Of a stretch of DNA of 64,000 nt, positions 59,179-64,000 are shown in pieces. Under the pieces are notes generated by a model, which was not told the DNA's origin, did no database searches, and saw only the letters and a list, made by a program, of their open reading frames with translations. Origin of the DNA: Candidatus Villigracilis saccharophilus (GTDB lineage Bacteria; Chloroflexota; Anaerolineae; Anaerolineales; Villigracilaceae); assembly GCA_016709305.1 (NCBI GenBank), contig JADJNA010000009.1, positions 62,001-126,000 of the forward strand. Direction: 5' to 3'. The position numbers and the translations under genes are program-made. The first letter of the stretch is position 1. Each line of letters starts with the position of its first letter.

Positions 59179-60018
59179 ATGAATATAAATCGGACACCGC
59201 TTTTTCAAGCCCTTATTAAATGGTTCGTCCCCATAGCCGCGATCATTGCCTTTGCCGCATGGATGTATATTTCACCCGAAGGCGCACTCGGCAAACTGGA
59301 CGCTGTCGGTTACGCGGTCTGTCACCGCATTGATGAACGCTCCTTTCATATTGGAGACCGCCAGCTTCCCTTATGCGCGCGCTGCACAGGCGAATTCTAC
59401 GCGGCGGGACTGGCACTCCTCTTTCAAGGGTTCGTCAGCGGGAAACGCAGTAAATTACCCTCACGAGGCATCATCGCAGTCTTTGTACTATTCTTGCTCG
59501 CCTTTGGCATTGACGGCAGCAACTCCTATCTATATCTGCTCAAACAAACATCCCCCGGCAGACTGGATCAAATTCCCAATCTTTATATACCCAACCATAT
59601 TTTGCGTCTTTTTACCGGCAGCGGAATGGGCATCGCGCTGGCGGCCGTGTTATATCCGATCGTCAACCAGACACTATGGAAAGTACAGGATGACCGCCCT
59701 GCACTCGAATGGAAATCTTTCGGCATCCTGACCATCCTGATTGTCTGTATTAATCTATTAATCCTTGCAGACAGTCACATCGTTTTATATCCAATCGCTT
59801 ATCTCAGCGCAATGGGGACACTATCCCTGCTTGCGATCGTCTTTTCCATTTTGTGGATCATGATCATGCGTCAGGATAATACATTCGAACATCCAAAACA
59901 GCTTTGGCTTCCCCTTCTGGCTGGTTTTACTTTGGCGATGCTGATGATCCTCAGCATCGACCTGCTCCGCCTGCAGTTCACAGGAACGTGGAGCGGTTTC
60001 CCCGGATTAACTGGATAA
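59179..60018 (+). CDS. DUF2085 membrane protein
   Basis: A 279-residue membrane protein with about seven hydrophobic segments. The hallmark is the N-terminal extracellular or periplasmic motif CHRIDERSFHIGDRQLPLCAR followed by CTG (cysteines at about 48, 66 and 69), diagnostic for DUF2085. Function unknown. It is common in Chloroflexota. It is followed by another small membrane protein gene 20 bases downstream, so they probably form an operon. Confidence 0.88.
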   Translation: MNINRTPLFQALIKWFVPIAAIIAFAAWMYISPEGALGKLDAVGYAVCHRIDERSFHIGDRQLPLCARCTGEFYAAGLALLFQGFVSGKRSKLPSRGIIAVFVLFLLAFGIDGSNSYLYLLKQTSPGRLDQIPNLYIPNHILRLFTGSGMGIALAAVLYPIVNQTLWKVQDDRPALEWKSFGILTILIVCINLLILADSHIVLYPIAYLSAMGTLSLLAIVFSILWIMIMRQDNTFEHPKQLWLPLLAGFTLAMLMILSIDLLRLQFTGTWSGFPGLTG

Positions 60019-60038
60019 AATAGGAAAGGAGAAAAAAA

Positions 60039-60614
60039 ATGGATCTGTTACTAGGCGTATTTTCTGCATTTGGTTTGTCCGCCAGCGCAGGATTGAATGC
60101 ATATATCCCATTACTGGTCGTGGGAGTGATCGGGCATTACTTCCCTGATACCCTCACGCTCAATCAACCCTGGGACCTGATCGCCAATCCGTGGATACTC
60201 ATCTTGCTAGGCGTATTAGTCATCATTGAAATGCTTGCAGACAAAGTGCCCGCGGTCAATCACATCAATGACCTCATCCAAACGATCATCCGCCCAGCGG
60301 CCGGGGCGATCGCATTCGCGGCAAGCGCGAAAGTGGTCACCGATATAAATCCTGTGTTTGCCCTTGCGTGTGGGCTGCTCGTGGCAGGCAGCGTACACGC
60401 CGTCAAGTCTGTGGCAGTACGCCCAATGGTCACAGCAACTACAGGCGGCGCGGGCAACATCCCTGTCAGCATCGCAGAAGATGTCGCAGCAACCGGCGTC
60501 TCGATCCTGGCCCTGGTTTTGCCGATCATCATGGGTGTACTACTCGTCATCTTTTTTATACTATTGGCGTGGTGGCTCGCGCAACGCGCGAGCCGCGTAA
60601 AACGAACTGCCTGA
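60039..60614 (+). CDS. DUF4126 membrane protein
   Basis: A 191-residue membrane protein with about five helices. GVFSAFGLSASAGLNAYIPLL at the start, then EMLADKVPAVNHINDLIQ and RPAAGAIAFAA, match DUF4126. The family has no known function. GGAAAGGAG precedes the ATG. The last helix ends in a basic tail (RASRVKRTA). It follows the DUF2085 gene closely. Confidence 0.88.
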   Translation: MDLLLGVFSAFGLSASAGLNAYIPLLVVGVIGHYFPDTLTLNQPWDLIANPWILILLGVLVIIEMLADKVPAVNHINDLIQTIIRPAAGAIAFAASAKVVTDINPVFALACGLLVAGSVHAVKSVAVRPMVTATTGGAGNIPVSIAEDVAATGVSILALVLPIIMGVLLVIFFILLAWWLAQRASRVKRTA

Positions 60615-60656
60615 TATAATCGGAATTAATTTCAAAATTCACAAGGAGAAGAAATC

Positions 60657-60812
60657 ATGAATGAAATGCCTGTAACCCCTGAAGCCCCAAAAAAGAATAA
60701 CACCGCCCTTATCATTGGCATTGTTGTTGCAGTATTGCTCTGCTGTTGCTGCGTTTTTGTTGCGGGCGGCTGGTTCTTCGGCGACCAGATTATGCAGTCA
60801 CTAAATTTCTAA
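60657..60812 (+). CDS. 51-residue single-helix membrane protein with Cys4
   Basis: A short reading frame with ACAAGGAG 10 bases upstream and a stop at 60810. It encodes a Pro/Lys/Asn-rich head (MNEMPVTPEAPKKNN), one hydrophobic helix (TALIIGIVVAVLLCCCCVF) with four consecutive cysteines, then GGWFFGDQIMQSLNF. It sits 42 bases after DUF4126 and right before a terminator, so it is the last gene of that operon. Small 'CCCC' membrane proteins of this shape are common next to other genes in Chloroflexota, but I know of no function. Lipid modification of the cysteines is possible. Confidence 0.7.
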   Translation: MNEMPVTPEAPKKNNTALIIGIVVAVLLCCCCVFVAGGWFFGDQIMQSLNF

Positions 60813-60821
60813 TTGGCCCCA

Positions 60822-60858
60822 ACAAAAAATCCCCCAATCAACATGGGGGGTTTTTTGT
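60822..60858. terminator. Bidirectional terminator
   Basis: Arms 60822-60835 and 60845-60858 pair as A6TC5 with G-rich/T6, giving T tracts in both directions. It ends the plus-strand membrane operon and also lies over the last codons of the minus-strand DUF402 gene, whose stop is in the loop. Confidence 0.88.
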
Positions 60859-61287
60859 TTTAAGGAATGTCTGCAATTCCTTCAAGCCATCATAAACTCT
60901 TCGTTTTAGTTCATCGTCTAGATTTAACTCGTCCAATTCATCTTCATCCAAAACAGTTTGGGTTCCATCCGCAGAAACCCAAAGATCCAGCGCAAGATCA
61001 ACATACGAAACAAAGTCATCTTCAATGATGGCGGGCTTGCCGATGTTGCAATACCAACCTTTGAAATGATCATCATCGCGGTCGTAAATTTCAAAGATGC
61101 TATACCAGCGGTCTGAATAAAATGTTTCTACAAAGCGGTCATTGCGCTTCAGCACGATCTCCATAAAAGGCATATCATCACGATTGAATAATGCCTCCAA
61201 TGTAATTGCATTTTCGTCACGGCTCAAAGCTATGCCTTCATATTGCCATGTCACTTCATCTGCAAGATTTTTCTTCAAGACTTTCAT
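60838..61287 (-). CDS. DUF402-family protein
   Basis: A ~149-residue protein with the DUF402 signature: DRWYSIFEIYDRDDDHFKGWY followed by CNIGKPA and a very acidic C-terminal part (LDEDELDELNLDDE). DUF402 proteins include nucleoside di/triphosphatases and a domain of FAU-1 RNA-binding proteins. The start at 61287 overlaps the ABC ATPase stop as ATGA; an ATG at 61296 is the alternative but sits too close to its ribosome site. The C-terminus (KTKNPPC) is coded by the terminator stem. Coupling to the ABC gene may be only organisational. Confidence 0.8.
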   Translation of the reverse strand: MKVLKKNLADEVTWQYEGIALSRDENAITLEALFNRDDMPFMEIVLKRNDRFVETFYSDRWYSIFEIYDRDDDHFKGWYCNIGKPAIIEDDFVSYVDLALDLWVSADGTQTVLDEDELDELNLDDELKRRVYDGLKELQTFLKTKNPPC

Positions 61288-62272
61288 GTGAGACATTCCA
61301 CCTGAACTTTCACGCGAATGATTTGACCGATCTTCGGTGCATCTTTCGAGTGGATGATAAGCCCGCCTCTTAATTTAACCTGAAATTGATCCTGCTTAAA
61401 TAGCACATCTTCCACTTTTAGTTTTATCTCGTCATCCCCCGCCTCTGATTGTTTCAACAATAACGATATTTTCTCGCCCTTTGGGTGTTTGTGCTTGCAA
61501 TTTAAAGTAAATATGCCAACTTCAGTTTTGACCTTATTCGCCGAGGTGATCACGCCTTCGATGACATTACCCATGCCCAACATCCGCGCTGTCCATGCGG
61601 ATTTGGGATTCGTCCACACCTCATCAGGCGTGCCGTCGCGGATGATGTCGCCGTCGTGCAGGAAGAGAATACGGTCAGCGATGGTGAAGGCTTCATCCTG
61701 ATCGTGAGTGACATAGATTGCCGGGATTTTCGTTTTATGCAAAATGGCACGTATTTGATTCAGCAAATCTTCCTTCAAAGATTTATCCAATGCGCCGAGG
61801 GGTTCATCAAACATCAACAGGCGCGGACTCGGCGCGAGGGCGCGAGCGAGGGCAACGCGCTGCTGCTCGCCGCCAGAGAGATCGGTCACTTTGCGGTTTT
61901 CGAAACCTGTCAAATTGACCAAGTCCAACATTTCGGCGACTCTTGATTTTATTGTTTCAGCGGAATGTTTCTCATCTTCAACCCGAACGCGATGTTGTCG
62001 AAAATGTTCAGGTGAGGAAAAAGCCCATAGTCTTGAAAGACCAAGCCGAAGTCGCGGAGGTGAGACGGCGTTTGGGCAAGGTCAATGTTGTTGAACAGGA
62101 TCGAGCCGCGTTCAGGATTTTCCAATCCAGCAATCATCCGCAAGAGCGTGGACTTTCCGCTTCCTGACGCACCGAGCAAGCAAATGGTTTCACCTTGCGC
62201 CACGGAAAATGAAATGCCGCGCAGAAGCGGTTTGCCTTCGTAGGCTTTGACGATGTTTCGAACTTCGAGCAT
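61284..62272 (-). CDS. ABC transporter ATPase, iron/thiamine/spermidine type (frameshifted)
   Basis: About 329 residues when rejoined. N-terminal half: Walker A GASGSGKST and Q-loop VFQDYGLFPHL. C-terminal half: signature LSGGEQQRVALARAL, Walker B LLMFDEPLGALD and switch His in YVTHDQDEA, then a TOBE-like C-domain. The frame breaks near 61960-61963: the first part ends KMRNIPLKQ, and one base more gives NIPAETIKSRVAEMLDLVNL. The start at 62272 is 2 bases from the permease stop. It energises the permease next door. A substrate-binding protein is not in the window and may lie just beyond 64000. Confidence 0.85.
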
Positions 62273-62273
62273 T

Positions 62274-63923
62274 TTAGAATTCTCCAGAGTCGGAAAGGCG
62301 TAATTTTTCGATGGCAAGGATCGCAAGCGTGGTGAGCAGCATGAGCAGAGTTGCCATCGCCATCGCCTGACCGAAGTTGAGACCACCAGGCTGGGAAAGA
62401 AAACGTTGAATGGCAATCGGGATGGTCGGGTACTCGGGACGAGTGAGCAGAAGGGTGGCGCCAAATTCGCCAAGCGAAACCGTGAAAGCAAAGGTCGCGG
62501 CGCTCAGTGTAGCGCGGGAAAGAATCGGAAAATCAACAGTCTGCCAAACGCGGAAAGGTGATGCTCCCAAAGTAGCTGCGGCTTGACGCAACCGCTCAGG
62601 GATTGACGCGAGTGCAGGTTGCAGAGTGCGAATCACAAATGGCAACGCAACGAGCGTATGCGCGATGGGAACAAACCATGGCGAAGCGAGCGAACGTCCG
62701 AAGGAAATGATGAAGCCAAGTCCCAGCATGACCGCCGACGAACCAAGCGGAAGCATAATGAGCGGGTCGAGAAATTTTTCGAGGCGGGTCGGTTTGGCAA
62801 GCGCGTACGCAGCGGGATAACCAAGCGCGAGCGAAAGAAAAACGGTGACACTGGCGTATCCAAGTGAATTGGCGGCGGCTTGAATAGGCGGAACGTAGAA
62901 TAACGATCCGCGGCGATTGATGAAAAGTTCTTTATAGTAATCGGTGGTAAATCCATATTGGACTTCGCCGCGTTGACCACGGTCTGCTTCGAGGCGGGTG
63001 AATGATCGAATAGGTAGAGAGAGCAAAGGCAGAAGGAAGAGTGCAGAAAGCAGAATGCAGAGCGTGGTGACGAAGATTTTTTCTTGTATGGTTTTTGGTT
63101 TATTCGCAAGTGAAAATCTTGGCGCGGTTTGGGTGGTGACTTGGTTGATGGTGCGGGTGTAGAGAATGGAAAAGATCAGCGTGAAAATCAATTGAACGAT
63201 GGAAAGCAGCGCAGCGAGCGGAAGGTTGGGGAGTTTGAGCACGCGCAGGTAAATTTCTACTTCAAGGGTGGAGAAGTTTGAGCCGCCTAATAAAAGGATG
63301 ACACCGAAACTGGTGAAGTCAAACATGAAGACCAGCAATGCGGCGGCGAGCAGGGATGGACGGAGCAATGGCAGTGTAACATTTTTCCACACGTGGAACG
63401 TGTCCGCACCGAGGGAACGGGCGGCAGCTTCGAGTTTCGGGTCGAGGCGCGAGAGGGCGTTGCCTACGATGCGAATGACGATGGTGGTGTTATAAAAAAT
63501 ATTAGCAAGTACGATCAGTAAAAAGTAAAAAGTTTTGGAAGTTGCGAAATCTGAGGAAAGAGGAAAGAGGAAAGAAAATATTCCGTGATTGCCGACTAGC
63601 GCATTGAAACTTGATGCGACGACTACGGTGGGAAGCATGAAGGGAACGGCAGTGAGGGCGCGGAGCAGGGATTTGCCGCGAAAGTTGAAGCGGGAAAAGA
63701 GAACAGCGGACGGCAGGCCGAGGACGAAGGTTAATAAGGTAGAAAGAATTGCCTGATAAAAAGTAAATCCAGCGACAGAGAGAATAGTCTCAAAATTTTT
63801 CTGAGTGAATGCCGAGGAATCAAATGCAAGGATAATAATCCGCGCGAGGGGTTGGAAGAAGAAAAAGAGCAGGAAGAGGATCGGTGCGAGCCAGAGCGAA
63901 AGACGAACAAACCACACAGACAC
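62274..63923 (-). CDS. Two-domain ABC permease (FbpB/ThiP type)
   Basis: A 549-residue permease with two fused transmembrane domains of about six helices each, as in Fe(III) (FbpB/AfuB) and thiamine (ThiP) importers. Each half has an EAA loop: EAAARSLGADTFHVWKNV and RQAAATLGASPFRVWQTV, which contact the ATPase encoded downstream. Iron or thiamine cannot be chosen without the binding protein. The start is a GTG at 63923, lying within a repeat element at the gene's 5' end, so an upstream start beyond a frameshift is possible. Confidence 0.87.
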   Translation of the reverse strand: MSVWFVRLSLWLAPILFLLFFFFQPLARIIILAFDSSAFTQKNFETILSVAGFTFYQAILSTLLTFVLGLPSAVLFSRFNFRGKSLLRALTAVPFMLPTVVVASSFNALVGNHGIFSFLFPLSSDFATSKTFYFLLIVLANIFYNTTIVIRIVGNALSRLDPKLEAAARSLGADTFHVWKNVTLPLLRPSLLAAALLVFMFDFTSFGVILLLGGSNFSTLEVEIYLRVLKLPNLPLAALLSIVQLIFTLIFSILYTRTINQVTTQTAPRFSLANKPKTIQEKIFVTTLCILLSALFLLPLLSLPIRSFTRLEADRGQRGEVQYGFTTDYYKELFINRRGSLFYVPPIQAAANSLGYASVTVFLSLALGYPAAYALAKPTRLEKFLDPLIMLPLGSSAVMLGLGFIISFGRSLASPWFVPIAHTLVALPFVIRTLQPALASIPERLRQAAATLGASPFRVWQTVDFPILSRATLSAATFAFTVSLGEFGATLLLTRPEYPTIPIAIQRFLSQPGGLNFGQAMAMATLLMLLTTLAILAIEKLRLSDSGEF

Positions 63924-63977
63924 AAAGACACGGAGAATTTTATCTCTCTCTCAGTGTCTCAGTGCCTTCGTGGTTTA
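63905..63977. repeat. Imperfect inverted repeat over the permease start ('cacgaag' type)
   Basis: AACCACACAGACACAAAGAC on the left is matched by the complement of CAGTGTCTCAGTGCC plus TTCGTGGTT on the right. It is of the same style as the element at 8663-8740. It covers the GTG start of the permease and the sequence upstream of it. Confidence 0.65.
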
Positions 63978-64000
63978 AATCTTTATTTTGCATTTAATTG

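Noticed and set aside
1..64000. CRISPR array, prophage, transposase or origin
   Set aside because: No regularly spaced repeats, phage structural genes, transposase motifs or DnaA-box clusters were seen. The palindromic elements are solitary.

Overview
The window looks like an Anaerolineae-type Chloroflexota chromosome segment, probably from a metagenome or long-read assembly. That placement is inferred from gene content: an R2-like oxidase, DUF2085 and DUF4126 membrane proteins, huge PAS/GAF kinases, a tungsten aldehyde oxidoreductase with a radical-SAM maturase, and 'cacgaag'-type intergenic inverted repeats. No rRNA or other marker gene confirms it. No CRISPR array, transposase, phage gene or origin was seen.

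Layout. 1-4977 (+): sucrose and glucan metabolism, with the end of a trehalose-synthase-like GH13, a GH32 sucrose/fructan hydrolase, a fructokinase and an amylosucrase. 5104-7673 (+): a YfcC-type carrier translationally coupled to a DUF2817 metallopeptidase. 7794-12630 (+): a likely hydroxyproline catabolic cluster (DHDPS-family deaminase, proline-racemase-family epimerase, small unknown protein, FAD D-amino-acid dehydrogenase) and an MFS transporter. The epimerase gene carries an in-frame palindromic repeat. 12719-14845 (-): a glycosyltransferase and a methyltransferase. 14932-17201 (+): R2lox, Nudix hydrolase and SMP-30 lactonase operon.

17254-43311 (-): a 26-kb signalling island. It holds an HD-GYP response regulator, a ~2800-residue hybrid kinase (REC, 9 PAS, 6 GAF, HisKA, HATPase, REC), a double-receiver protein, two related membrane histidine kinases and three PAS-GGDEF proteins. 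Inputs are very many. The recognisable outputs are c-di-GMP synthesis and breakdown and phosphotransfer; no DNA-binding output domain was found. A ~630-bp block of G/C homopolymers (30405-31035) interrupts one kinase and looks like a sequence artefact. Many 1-base frameshifts, mostly in homopolymers, occur here and elsewhere.

43890-50124: tandem XRE/MmyB-like regulators, a YgjP-type metallopeptidase, a transglutaminase-like membrane protein, a CAU tRNA, a diguanylate cyclase and AzlCD. 50226-56642: a bi-domain dehydrogenase, then a tungsten module (AOR, small protein, MoaD-like carrier, AbrB/radical-SAM/SPASM maturase). 56796-63923: M29 aminopeptidase, phosphofructokinase, small membrane proteins, a DUF402 protein, and an iron/thiamine-type ABC ATPase (frameshifted) with a fused two-domain permease.

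Protein family names come from recognising motifs by eye; no database search was run.
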